Source of the DNA: Bacillota bacterium
GTDB taxonomy: Bacteria; Bacillota; Clostridia; Lachnospirales; Lachnospiraceae
Direction: 5' to 3'
Assembly (NCBI GenBank): GCA_023414355.1
Contig: JAEZOB010000059.1
Coordinates: 1-64,000 of the forward strand
DNA: 64,000 nt
In this document: piece after piece, positions 6,296 to 14,199 of the stretch
Layout: each line of letters begins with the position of its first letter
Numbering within the stretch: the first letter of the stretch is position 1
Notes under the pieces: model-generated
What the model was told of the DNA's origin: nothing
Databases searched by the model: none
The model's input: only the letters and a program-made list of their open reading frames with translations
Position numbers and translations under genes: made by a program

Positions 6296-8287
6296 TTATA
6301 TGATAAACTTCAGGATTGTTGTTCGGAGACTCTCCGAAAGATCATTCAATCGATTGCTGATCTCTGCCACAACCTGAACCGATGCAGCCTGTTCTTCCAT
6401 GCTTGCCACCGCCTGCTGCGTTCCCGCAGCATTCTGCTCCGCAATCGCAGACAGGGACTCCAGCATGCATTTGATTTCCTCATTGGCAGCCTCCATGTCT
6501 CTTCCTGATGCATTCAGTTCTTCTACAGCTTGTTCTGATTTACTCATTGCTTCCTTAATATTCCGATATTTAAGACCTGTGCCCGTGACACCCTCGCGCT
6601 GCTTGAGAGAGGCTGTTACTATGCTGTTCATGCTTTCTACAACCTGAGCAATATTTCCATGAAGCTCCAGAATAATCTGATTGATGTACCCTGCCGAGGT
6701 CGCAGACTGATCAGCCATCTTCTGTATCTCTTCAGCAACAACTGTAAACCCTCTTCCCGCATCCCCTGCTCTAGCCGCTTCAATGGATGCATTCAAAGCA
6801 AGAAGATGTGTATGTTTTGCCATATCAGTGATAATTCTGCTGGCATCTCCGATCTGACCTGAGCTTTTCTTCATCTTATCCATGATTGCGAAAGCCTTCT
6901 GGGTTGCTATATTATTCTCCTCCGTCAGCAGTGTCAGTTGCTCCATGTCCTTCATACCTTCCTGAAGCAACCCTGTTACCAGATTTGTCATACCGTTTAA
7001 ATGGATCATATTTTCATGGTTGACGGCAATTTTACTACTTAGAAGCATTGCCTGTTCAAGACCGGAAGCAATATTCTCCGACTGTTCCATGGCCCCTCTG
7101 GATATTTCCCCGACAGTCGTAGAAATCTGCACCGAGACAGCTGCCGTCTCCTGCGATATGGACATTAGTCTCACCGCTGTGTCGGTTACCCGCTCCGCGG
7201 ATCCTGAGATATCCAGGATGATTTCCCGCAAATTATCAGTCAGTACCTGGAATGCCCTGGACAGAATGCCGATTTCATCCTTTTGTTTCAGATGTTCCTC
7301 CCGAAGGTCCTCACTAATGTCCAAGGCTGAAATTCTCTTGGATTGCTCTGTCAATTCGGTCAGCGGTCTGGTCAGATTATGATCCAGAAGATAAACCACT
7401 CCAAGGCTGCACACAAATACAGCAAGAACCGTAAGGGCAATTGTTCCAATCATTTTCGGAATGGATGTCATCACTTCTCCCCGTTCGGCAGTAATAATAA
7501 AGCTCCAATCCGTGCCTGCTATCGTAGAATAGCCAGCATAGGTTACCTTTCCCTCCTCACGAAAACTGACAGTTCCGGTTCCTTTCGCGAGTATTTCCTG
7601 ATATGCAGTGGCTATATTCTTAAGCTCCGGCTTCTTCTTTGCCTCCTCAATCACATTATATCTCTTCACGACCTGTTCTACTTTGGGATTGGCAATCATG
7701 GTACCCTTGGAATTCAACATAAAGGCATATCCCTTTTCACCGTATCGGATGTCTTTCGTAATCTCACTCAGGGAATCTGCTTTTCTCCTCCCGACAAGCG
7801 CTCCCACCGCAGTCCCATCCCGGAATACAGGAATAGCTACCTCGATTTCAGGTTGTCTGGTGACGCGGCTGATGATGACATCCGATATCATCGTCTTTCC
7901 ATTCAATGCACTGATCACGTATGGTCTGTCACTCATCAGCCTGACTGTTCCGTCCGTATAATAAGTATAGCCGTTGGGTAATACATAACCGATATCTATA
8001 AAATCGGTTTTCCCTAATTCTTCTTTTATTACGGACGTATGTACCTCCCATTCAATCTGCTCAATCTCAGACTTCTTGGCAATCATGGTCAATGTCGCTA
8101 TCATCTCTTCCATCCTGCTTTCTGTCAGCTTCGCTCCCTCAGCAGCCAGCAATTCAAGTGAGGTTTCTGCCTCTTCCTTCAAAGAATGGTATCCGATTGC
8201 CACGGAAATCAATCCGATGGTTAAAGTTACGGATAATATCAGTAATGAAAATGCAAGTATTAGTTTTATCTTTATGCTATTCAACAA
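6296..8287 (-). CDS. Methyl-accepting chemotaxis protein with dCache sensor
   Basis: Transmembrane chemoreceptor of 663 residues. TM1 is about 7-33, an extracellular double Cache ligand-binding domain about 40-270 (typical D-I-G-Y-V and Y-A-F-M-L-N-S-K-G strings), TM2 about 277-301 and HAMP 302-355. The cytoplasmic signalling domain reaches to 663, with the conserved hairpin tip E-A-A-R-A-G-D-A-G-R-G-F at 503-514. It signals to CheA/CheW, not present here. dCache receptors commonly sense amino acids, amines or organic acids; the ligand is not readable. The start is a TTG at 8287 behind CGGGAGG. A 16-bp sequence repeated three times lies in its leader at 8304-8351. It is downstream of pstS but separated by a hairpin, so probably its own unit. 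Confidence 0.92.
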   Translation of the reverse strand: MLNSIKIKLILAFSLLILSVTLTIGLISVAIGYHSLKEEAETSLELLAAEGAKLTESRMEEMIATLTMIAKKSEIEQIEWEVHTSVIKEELGKTDFIDIGYVLPNGYTYYTDGTVRLMSDRPYVISALNGKTMISDVIISRVTRQPEIEVAIPVFRDGTAVGALVGRRKADSLSEITKDIRYGEKGYAFMLNSKGTMIANPKVEQVVKRYNVIEEAKKKPELKNIATAYQEILAKGTGTVSFREEGKVTYAGYSTIAGTDWSFIITAERGEVMTSIPKMIGTIALTVLAVFVCSLGVVYLLDHNLTRPLTELTEQSKRISALDISEDLREEHLKQKDEIGILSRAFQVLTDNLREIILDISGSAERVTDTAVRLMSISQETAAVSVQISTTVGEISRGAMEQSENIASGLEQAMLLSSKIAVNHENMIHLNGMTNLVTGLLQEGMKDMEQLTLLTEENNIATQKAFAIMDKMKKSSGQIGDASRIITDMAKHTHLLALNASIEAARAGDAGRGFTVVAEEIQKMADQSATSAGYINQIILELHGNIAQVVESMNSIVTASLKQREGVTGTGLKYRNIKEAMSKSEQAVEELNASGRDMEAANEEIKCMLESLSAIAEQNAAGTQQAVASMEEQAASVQVVAEISNRLNDLSESLRTTILKFII

Positions 8288-8303
8288 ATGATCCTCCCGT
8301 TCT

Positions 8304-8351
8304 TTATGTCCCCTTATCTTTATGTCCCCTTATCTTTATGTCCCCTTATCC
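8304..8351. repeat. 16-bp tandem repeat, three exact copies
   Basis: tttatgtccccttatc occurs three times in a row (8304-8319, 8320-8335, 8336-8351), ending about 17 bp upstream of the TTG start of the chemoreceptor gene. Exact copies of this length can gain or lose units, changing the distance between promoter and ribosome site. Confidence 0.9.
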
Positions 8352-8406
8352 TTCTGTTCCATATCCCTTGCCTATATACTCCGGTGCTTATCCCCGAACT
8401 GACGAG

Positions 8407-8445
8407 TGGGAAGAATTATCCAAGCCCCCTCGACAATTCTTCCCA
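8407..8445. terminator. Hairpin between pstS and chemoreceptor gene
   Basis: TGGGAAGAATTATC (8407-8420) pairs with GACAATTCTTCCCA (8432-8445), one wobble, loop of 11 nt. It lies 35 bp after the pstS stop. No clear T tract follows on the minus strand, so it may act as an mRNA 3' end stabiliser rather than a full terminator. Confidence 0.5.
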
Positions 8446-8479
8446 TCATTCAATCTATTTTATTCCGATTTGATACAGA

Positions 8480-9391
8480 TTAGTCTACTGTGATTAATCC
8501 GATGCTTTCGATCAGCTGCTTACCTTCGTCAGACTTTAAGTATTGGAAGAATGCCTGTACTATCTCATTTTGAGCAGAAATATCTCCGACAGTTGCCATC
8601 ACAAAGGGACGGTTTAAGAAATAAGTACCTGCTTTTATATTCTCTGCAGTAGGCTCTGCTCCTTCGAGCTTCAATGCAGTTACACTGTCATCCAATACAT
8701 CCAGAGATACATAGCCGATGGAGCCGGGAGTAGATGCCACCTTCGCTATCACACCGCCGGTGCTGTTGATCTCATTCGAATACTTACATTGATCCTCAAC
8801 TGCCAGGAGTTCCTCGAAGGCACCTCTGGTACCGGAACCTGATTCCCTGCCTATGACTACAATCGGCTGGTCTGCTCCGCCAAGATCTTTCCAGTTCGTA
8901 AGCTCACCCTTATAAACCTTAATCAATTGATCCTTTGTTAAATCTGCTACTGCATTTGCTTTATCTGTGATTACTGCAATACCGTCTATTGCCACGATAT
9001 TTTCTACTGCACCGGCACTTTTCTCTGTATCCTTTAAGCTTCTGGAGGCATTTCCTATATCTGCTGTCTTCGCCAGCACTGCTTCTATTCCTGCACTGGA
9101 ACCGATAAACTCAGCAGATGCCGTTACTCCGGGGTTCTTATTCATAAATGCTTCAATTGCCACATTTGCAAGCTTCTCCATGGAAGTGGATCCTGCCAGT
9201 GTAAGTGTTCCGCTTAATTCAGCTGTGTCTGTTGCCGGTGTCTCTGTGGCAGTTGCTTCAGTAGCTGTTGTTTCTGTGTTCTGATTATTATCAGCCTTTG
9301 CGCTGTTATCCTTAGCACATCCGCTAAGTATGCCTGTGATCATAATTAAGATCATAATTAATATTGTGATTCCTCTGAAATTCTTCTTCAT
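8480..9391 (-). CDS. pstS: Phosphate ABC transporter substrate-binding lipoprotein
   Basis: Extracellular phosphate-binding lipoprotein of 303 residues. A signal peptide with lipobox L-S-G-C places the lipidated cysteine at 25, followed by a T/E/A-rich linker to about 55. The mature domain shows L-A-G-S-T-S-M-E-K near the start and G-R-E-S-G-S-G-T-R in the middle; both loops bind phosphate in PstS. Start ATG follows GGAGG. No pstC, pstA, pstB or phoU lies nearby: the next gene is a chemoreceptor. So this is a stand-alone copy, either serving a transporter elsewhere or acting as a phosphate buffer. A PhoP-box-like array (9597-9624) and a structured leader precede it, so phosphate starvation control is likely. 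Confidence 0.9.
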   Translation of the reverse strand: MKKNFRGITILIMILIMITGILSGCAKDNSAKADNNQNTETTATEATATETPATDTAELSGTLTLAGSTSMEKLANVAIEAFMNKNPGVTASAEFIGSSAGIEAVLAKTADIGNASRSLKDTEKSAGAVENIVAIDGIAVITDKANAVADLTKDQLIKVYKGELTNWKDLGGADQPIVVIGRESGSGTRGAFEELLAVEDQCKYSNEINSTGGVIAKVASTPGSIGYVSLDVLDDSVTALKLEGAEPTAENIKAGTYFLNRPFVMATVGDISAQNEIVQAFFQYLKSDEGKQLIESIGLITVD

Positions 9392-9403
9392 ATTTCCTCC
9401 ATT

Positions 9404-9510
9404 CCGCCGCCTTACGGCGGCATATACATTTCCTAAAGAAGTTCAAAATGAAATTCCAATGGATTTCATTTTGGAGTTCTTTCTGAGTGAAAGTGATTTT
9501 TCTTTCACTC
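9404..9510 (-). other. Structured leader of pstS mRNA
   Basis: Three hairpins occur in the ~190-nt untranslated leader. CCGCCG/CGGCGG at 9404-9420 sits right before the ribosome site. CAAAATGAAAT/ATTTCATTTTG is at 9444-9473. GAGTGAAAG/CTTTCACTC is at 9485-9510. No known riboswitch is recognised. They may stabilise the message or affect translation. Confidence 0.45.
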
Positions 9511-9586
9511 TTTCTCCTTCTTACTCTCTTCTTTTTTCTTTCTCTTTGCTACAGCTTTAATTTATCATTAAAAAGGAATCGAAAAT

Positions 9587-9624
9587 ATCATAATACAGTT
9601 TAGATTTAGTTAATTTTTTGTAAA
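9587..9624 (-). promoter_or_regulatory. PhoP-box-like array and promoter of pstS
   Basis: On the minus strand TTTACA-N5-TTAACT-N5-TAAACT (9624 down to 9597) repeats exactly every 11 bp. That matches the known Gram-positive PhoP box, TTAACA-like hexamers with 5-bp spacers. A -10-like TATGAT follows at 9592-9587. No good -35 is present, as expected for an activator-dependent promoter. Confidence 0.65.
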
Positions 9625-9629
9625 ATAAA

Positions 9630-9701
9630 AAAGACCTTATCGGAACATTACCGACTCAGATTGCATCTGTGTATCGGTAATCTCACACAATATAGGTCTT
9701 T
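9630..9701 (-). terminator. Elaborate structured terminator
   Basis: The outer stem AAAGACCT (9630-9637) / AGGTCTTT (9694-9701) is followed on the minus strand by TTTTTTATTTTA. Inside lies a second stem, ATTACCGA (9647-9654) / TCGGTAAT (9674-9681), whose loop holds a third, CAGAT-TGC-ATCTG. It is much larger than a normal terminator and ends the flavin-reductase transcript, 75 bp after its stop. Confidence 0.7.
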
Positions 9702-9776
9702 CCTGATTTATTACTATATAGCTCATTCCTACTTGATACTGCTTTCGCTCCGGAAGTAATTTGTGAAGCTGATTTC

Positions 9777-10361
9777 TTACTTCCTATTCCCTTCTATCTT
9801 GTCCTGAGGTTCTCCCCAGGCACCAGCTGCTTTTCCATCCCAGGTAAAATAGGTCCGACAGGTGGTAGACACAGGAGCCAGCTCCCGAAGCTTTTGTTCC
9901 ATACTCTTTTCCCGGTCAGTCAGCCCTTCCTCCGCCAGAACATTTTTAATCCTGCAGAGCATTACCTCTCCACCATCCAAAGGCAGGAACTGCTTAACTT
10001 CAAGCTCGAATACCACAGGGCTACAACCAAGAACGGGGACATTCAGAACCCTTCCCTTCTCTACCTCCAGAGGGATATCCATCTTCTCAGAACTATTACC
10101 GTCCCGATTACCGAAATAATCAGCCAAGGGTAGCATAGCTTCTGTTACAAGATTAGCGGAAAATACACCGCCTGCATGAATCCTTTGTTTCGTAAGCTTC
10201 TCTCCGCCGATACATACCATAACACCCAGTTCATTATCCCAGATATAGCTAAACCAGCAAAACAATCCGAAATCCGGAGTTCCATCCTCTTTATAGGTAC
10301 CATATACAAAAAGAGTCTGGGGACAAAAATCATTTGAAACCGGCATTGAAATTTTACTCAT
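9777..10361 (-). CDS. Flavin reductase-like domain protein
   Basis: 194-residue FMN-binding split-barrel protein of the flavin reductase (DIM6/NTAB) family. It probably uses NAD(P)H to reduce flavin, or binds FMN as a small redox protein. Family marks include the early N-D-F-C-P-Q-T-L-F-V-Y-G-T segment, the central barrel and V-F-S-A-N-L-V-x-E around 80-90. Relatives in anaerobes often have the same N-terminus. Start is ATG at 10361, eight bases after GGAGG; an ATG two codons earlier is too close to that site. It overlaps the MarR stop (ATGAGTAA), so the two are cotranscribed and the reductase is likely repressed by MarR. Confidence 0.8.
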   Translation of the reverse strand: MSKISMPVSNDFCPQTLFVYGTYKEDGTPDFGLFCWFSYIWDNELGVMVCIGGEKLTKQRIHAGGVFSANLVTEAMLPLADYFGNRDGNSSEKMDIPLEVEKGRVLNVPVLGCSPVVFELEVKQFLPLDGGEVMLCRIKNVLAEEGLTDREKSMEQKLRELAPVSTTCRTYFTWDGKAAGAWGEPQDKIEGNRK

Positions 10362-10833
10362 TACCATTCCCTCCGTTCATATTATCCAGAATCCTTTGCA
10401 GATACCCCTCTAATTGAAGGATCTCCTCCAATTCAAAGCCTTTGTAATAGATCTCATTCATTCGATCGGATACTTCATCATAATCTGCCTGAAGTCCCCT
10501 CGCTATCTCTGTCAGTACCACCAGTATCTGCCTTCTGTCATTCTCATCAAAACATCTCTTGATCAAGCCGGCTGTTTCCATGCGGTCCAGCATACTGGTC
10601 AGCGTCGTCTTGGCAAGCCCGGTTTTCCTCGATAGTTCGATAATTGGGATTCCGTCCGTCTGCCAGAGAATATACAGAATTCTTCCCTGTGCACCGTTAA
10701 ATGCATCAATATTCTTCTCTGCCAGTATTTTTTCGAATATCCTGCTGCCGACCTGCTTAATCTGTGAGATCAGATGCCCTCCCTTTGATTTATACAGTTT
10801 CGCTCGCCTCCTTCCTAGTACATCGTTCACCAT
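10354..10833 (-). CDS. MarR-family transcriptional regulator
   Basis: Winged-helix repressor of about 140-160 residues. The core I-S-Q-I-K-Q-V-G-S-R-I-F-E-K through F-N-G-A-Q-G-R-I-L-Y-I-L-W is a common MarR N-terminus. The DNA-reading region is E-L-S-R-K-T-G-L-A-K-T-T-L-T-S-M-L-D-R-M, with wing D-E-N-D-R-R-Q-I. The start is uncertain: the farthest ATG (10860) lies inside the promoter, before the -10, so it cannot be used. ATG at 10833 is given here, but family alignment and the GGGAGGG at about 10778-10784 hint at a non-ATG start near 10773-10797. It overlaps and probably controls the flavin-reductase gene. Confidence 0.8.
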   Translation of the reverse strand: MVNDVLGRRRAKLYKSKGGHLISQIKQVGSRIFEKILAEKNIDAFNGAQGRILYILWQTDGIPIIELSRKTGLAKTTLTSMLDRMETAGLIKRCFDENDRRQILVVLTEIARGLQADYDEVSDRMNEIYYKGFELEEILQLEGYLQRILDNMNGGNGNE

Positions 10834-10840
10834 ACTATTA

Positions 10841-10870
10841 ATTGTACTATATAGTACCATGTGATGTCAA
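10841..10870 (-). promoter_or_regulatory. MarR promoter with embedded operator
   Basis: -35 TTGACA (10865-10870), 18-bp spacer and -10 TACAAT (10841-10846) on the minus strand. The perfect 14-bp dyad GTACTATATAGTAC (10844-10857) fills the spacer and overlaps the -10, the classic place for an autorepressing MarR. Confidence 0.75.
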
Positions 10871-10958
10871 CCGAACTCCCAACTTATTATGAAATTAACT
10901 CCTACCGTTCAGCCCTCGTCTTATTAACAACTAAAAGGCAGCGCTGAAACATTTGGCT

Positions 10959-11816
10959 TTATTCATAAACAATTCTTGGAGCTTTACGAACAGCAATCTT
11001 CCAGTTGGAGCCGGTCATGATATTATAGGCTTTGGAAAAGGAGCCTTGATTAATCGCAACTGCAAGATTGTCAAGAGAATTTATGTAAAGCAGAGGCTCT
11101 CCTATATTCACATCGGCAAAGGATTTGGCATACCTCATGATATTGCGGTATACCTCTCTCGTATCATTCTGTATCATGATCTCGACCCGCCCACCATAGC
11201 TGACACCAAGCTCATCAAACAACTTCTTACTGATATTCGTCCAGAGACTTCCAAAGCGAACATCCTGCACATCAATCGTTCCCGTCACGATGTCTCCCTC
11301 TTTTTGCGCTTCAATAATAGGCAATTCTACAACACTGCTGACCTTAAGCGATGGTCCGATCTCTTCAAAGGTTATCACTCCTGCTGCCAGACGTGCACCC
11401 GTATAAGCATAAATATCGCGGCCATGGAACGTATAGGAGTCACCGGAGTTCGGCAGACGATTCACTGCCTCGTCAATTTCTCTGGCTTCTACAATTCGTT
11501 TCAGTCGTTTCACATGGGTAAGTGTTCCGTTATCCGGGGTAATGATATACTGGCCATCCTCTGTCTTGACAGCAATGCTTCTTCTTGTAGAACCAACGCC
11601 TGGATCAACTACAGAAACAAACACAGAATCCTTCGGCCAATAGCTCACCGTCTGAATTAAGCGGTAGGATGCCTCCCAAATATTATACTGGGGAATTTCA
11701 TGGGTTAGATCATAAATTCGTAGCATTGGATTCACTGAAAATGCTACTCCGTACATTGCACTGACTGCACCGTCAGCAATGCCGAAATCAGACTGAAAAA
11801 TTAATACACCATTCAT
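10959..11816 (-). CDS. SAM hydroxide adenosyltransferase family protein, copy 2
   Basis: 285-residue member of the SAM-dependent halogenase/hydroxide adenosyltransferase family (DUF62). Characterised members split S-adenosylmethionine into adenosine and methionine using water. The Asp-Arg-His triad of the hydrolases is present at D71 (V-V-D-P-G-V-G), R78 and H131 (F-H-G-R-D). The N-terminal F-Q-S-D-F-G and T-P-D-N-G-T-L-T at 93-100 also fit. The gene is last in the ECF-transporter operon and follows a paralogue 86 bp upstream. The ribosome site is weak (AAAGGA about 15 bases before ATG). Possible role: adenosine or SAM-analogue turnover linked to the transporter's substrate. Chlorinase activity is not suggested. 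Confidence 0.85.
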   Translation of the reverse strand: MNGVLIFQSDFGIADGAVSAMYGVAFSVNPMLRIYDLTHEIPQYNIWEASYRLIQTVSYWPKDSVFVSVVDPGVGSTRRSIAVKTEDGQYIITPDNGTLTHVKRLKRIVEAREIDEAVNRLPNSGDSYTFHGRDIYAYTGARLAAGVITFEEIGPSLKVSSVVELPIIEAQKEGDIVTGTIDVQDVRFGSLWTNISKKLFDELGVSYGGRVEIMIQNDTREVYRNIMRYAKSFADVNIGEPLLYINSLDNLAVAINQGSFSKAYNIMTGSNWKIAVRKAPRIVYE

Positions 11817-11845
11817 GTTAACTGTGCCATTCCTTTCCTTTTGTC

Positions 11846-11890
11846 TTATTCGTGTTTGTGTTATTCCTGTTTATCTTTATTCATGCCTAT
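11846..11890. repeat. 15-bp degenerate tandem repeat in operon spacer
   Basis: Three adjacent 15-bp units beginning ttattcgtgtttgtg, ttattcctgtttatc and tttattcatgcctat fill the gap between the two SAM-hydrolase genes. Identity between units is partial. Confidence 0.5.
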
Positions 11891-11902
11891 CGCTAAGACT
11901 CA

Positions 11903-12748
11903 TTACTGTACTTTTGAAATAAACACTCTCCAGGCCTCACCGAAGCCAACCCCGTATTTTTCTTTAAAATTATCCATACTGAGTGCGATGGAGGCTTTCA
12001 TCAATTCATTCGTATAAAGTACTGCTTCTCCCTGCTTTACATACCCAAAGGATTTGGCAAAGGGTACCTTCTCCCGATAGACCTCTGTCTCATGGTGTAC
12101 GATACGAACTTCCACTGCATCGCCATAGCAGAAGCCGTTCGCCAGCAGAAGCTCCACACTGATATTGCTCCAGAGGTTCCCAAAGTTCGGATCACAGATT
12201 TCGAACATTCCTTCCGCTGTATTCCCCGACATTTTCCCTTCCCAGATCGTATGCTCTACAATAGCTTCCACCGGATACTCCGGTCCCACCTGCTCAAACG
12301 ATATGATCCCGCTCGCAAGTCTTGCTGCACAATAGCCGAACAGATCTCTTCCATGAAAAATACTGGTTCCTTCGGTACTCTTCAATCGGTTTACAGTCTC
12401 ATCAATTTCCCTGACTTCATCAATTCCTATATAATGTTTCATATGGGAAAGTGTCCCATTATCCGGTGTCACAATATAGTAGCCATCTTTCGTCTTCGCA
12501 ACACAGGCTTTTCTAGCCGTTCCTACACCCGGATCCACCACCGAGACAAAGATCGTACCCTTGGGCCAAAATCGCATGGATTGATATAAGCGATAGGAAG
12601 CACTCCAGGTATCAAAGTGAGGGATTTCATGGGTCCCGTCAAATATCTCGAGAGAACGGTCTACGCTTTTCACTACACCATACATGGAGCAGACTGCGCC
12701 TTCTTTATAAGTGAAATCTGTTTGAAATACTAAGATTGGTTTGTCCAT
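11903..12748 (-). CDS. SAM hydroxide adenosyltransferase family protein, copy 1
   Basis: 281-residue paralogue of the following gene, with the same family marks: F-Q-T-D-F near the N-terminus, V-V-D-P-G-V-G with D72, R79, T-P-D-N-G-T-L-S at 94-101 and F-H-G-R-D with H132. Both copies therefore keep the catalytic triad and look active. Start ATG follows AAAGGA by nine bases. Sequence similarity to its neighbour is clear but moderate, so the duplication is old and the copies may differ in substrate. It sits 95 bp after the M20 peptidase gene; that spacer carries a 13-bp tandem repeat. Confidence 0.85.
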   Translation of the reverse strand: MDKPILVFQTDFTYKEGAVCSMYGVVKSVDRSLEIFDGTHEIPHFDTWSASYRLYQSMRFWPKGTIFVSVVDPGVGTARKACVAKTKDGYYIVTPDNGTLSHMKHYIGIDEVREIDETVNRLKSTEGTSIFHGRDLFGYCAARLASGIISFEQVGPEYPVEAIVEHTIWEGKMSGNTAEGMFEICDPNFGNLWSNISVELLLANGFCYGDAVEVRIVHHETEVYREKVPFAKSFGYVKQGEAVLYTNELMKASIALSMDNFKEKYGVGFGEAWRVFISKVQ

Positions 12749-12767
12749 TCTGTACTGTCCTTTCTGA

Positions 12768-12819
12768 CTATGTTCCTAAGCTATGTTCCTATTCTATGTT
12801 CTTATGCTATGTTCATCCA
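12768..12819. repeat. 13-bp tandem repeat, four copies
   Basis: ctatgttcctaag, ctatgttcctatt, ctatgttcttatg and ctatgttcatcca follow one another without gaps from 12768 to 12819. They lie in the spacer between the M20 peptidase and first SAM-hydrolase genes, just upstream of the latter's ribosome site. Confidence 0.85.
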
Positions 12820-12842
12820 CTTAACTCTTTTCTGACGCCTGA

Positions 12843-14189
12843 CTATATAATCTCCATACCAGCCAAACGTATCATGGTTTCTTTATATAGTTTAAAAAGC
12901 TCCGGGATTCTCCGAAGCTCCAGGCGCTCATTTGCCTGGTGTGCCATCGGAAGCTCCCCTTCTCTTGCAGGACCGAACGCTACGCAATTCGGTATTGCCT
13001 TACTATAGGTCACGCCTCCGCTGATGAAGGGCTGTGCATCTGCTTCCCCACTGATCTCGCGGTAGGTAGACAGAAGTACCTTAAGATATGGTGATTCAGA
13101 ATCTGCCAAAGTCGGCGCATCATCATAGCTGAGCATGACTCTGATCGGCATCAGGGTCTCCCTAAGCTTCTCGGTCAGAAGCTCGGAGGTAATCCCCTTC
13201 GGATATCTACAATCCACCTGCGCTGTAAGCTTTCCCTGTAGAATCGTTAATATCCCGAGATTTATCGTAAGCTTACCCATGGGAGCGATATCATACTCTA
13301 TTCCTGCACCCTTACCATAAGCATCACCGAAGCATCGATAAAGCAGTTCGGCAAGCGGATCGCCGTTCACCTCGGCAATCAACTTCAGCAGATATACTGT
13401 AGCACTGAAGCCTTCCTTAGGAACTGAGGCATGCGCAGCCTTTCCCTGAAGCATGATCGTCGTAGCTTCTCCGTCACAGTCTACCGTTGCCATGTAAGGA
13501 TACTCATGAAGGTAATCCCGGTAGTGCTCTGCAAAGGAGCTTCCTTTAAGCTTTGCTCTTGCGTAAGGACTGATTACATTACACTGAACACCACCCTCAA
13601 ATTCCTCGATGCAGGAAGGCATCTCGCACTCTAGGGTCCACATCAGAGCCCCCTTCTCACCCAGAGAATAGGGGAACTTTCCGTCGGGCGTAAAGGCAAA
13701 ATCCGGTGCACCTGCCTTCTTAATATAATACTTCATATCCTGCATTGTTCGTTCTTCATCACAACCTATGACCAGACGAAGCTCGCGGTGACATGGCAGC
13801 TTATTCTCTTTGATATACTTTAATGCATAATAGGTTAAAATCAATGTCCCCTTCATATCTACAGTTCCTCTGCCGTAGATATAGTCCTCAGAGATGGAAC
13901 CGCAGAAGGGATCGGACGTCCAGCCTCCTCCCGGAGCAACCACATCAACATGGGAGGCAATATCGATTCTATGGGGCTTGTCACTTCCCTTGATCCTGAT
14001 TGCCAGAGCATGACCGTCATATTCCAGAACTTCAAAGCCGTCGCTCAATGCCTTTTCTTTCATCCACTCATATCCGAGCGCTAAAGCCCGGCCATAGGGC
14101 ATACCTTCGGTGGCTGTCTCAGCATCGTATACTGTGGGCAGTTTGACCAAATCGGATATGTCCTGAATGATATCAGCTATGTAATCCAT
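12843..14189 (-). CDS. M20-family dipeptidase (PepV-like)
   Basis: Cytoplasmic zinc metallopeptidase of 448 residues. Metal-binding and catalytic residues can be placed: H80 and D82 in A-S-H-V-D-V-V, D111 in G-R-G-T-V-D-M-K-G and E145-E146 in C-D-E-E-R. The dimerisation/lid domain occupies about 190-340. The length and the G-R-G-T-V-D-M-K-G string fit the PepV/Xaa-His dipeptidase branch rather than ArgE or DapE, though substrate assignment is tentative. The ATG has AGGATAAAAGG directly upstream. It lies 10 bp after ecfT and is part of the ECF operon, so it may process an imported peptide-like or amide compound. Confidence 0.85.
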   Translation of the reverse strand: MDYIADIIQDISDLVKLPTVYDAETATEGMPYGRALALGYEWMKEKALSDGFEVLEYDGHALAIRIKGSDKPHRIDIASHVDVVAPGGGWTSDPFCGSISEDYIYGRGTVDMKGTLILTYYALKYIKENKLPCHRELRLVIGCDEERTMQDMKYYIKKAGAPDFAFTPDGKFPYSLGEKGALMWTLECEMPSCIEEFEGGVQCNVISPYARAKLKGSSFAEHYRDYLHEYPYMATVDCDGEATTIMLQGKAAHASVPKEGFSATVYLLKLIAEVNGDPLAELLYRCFGDAYGKGAGIEYDIAPMGKLTINLGILTILQGKLTAQVDCRYPKGITSELLTEKLRETLMPIRVMLSYDDAPTLADSESPYLKVLLSTYREISGEADAQPFISGGVTYSKAIPNCVAFGPAREGELPMAHQANERLELRRIPELFKLYKETMIRLAGMEII

Positions 14190-14199
14190 CCTTTTATCC

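Noticed and set aside
9330..9560. 76-codon rightward frame over the pstS promoter region
   Set aside because: Antisense to the pstS start and leader hairpins, with no ribosome site.
11903..12748. SAM-dependent chlorinase/fluorinase function for the DUF62 pair
   Set aside because: Both copies carry the D-R-H triad typical of the hydroxide-using enzymes, so halide use is unlikely.
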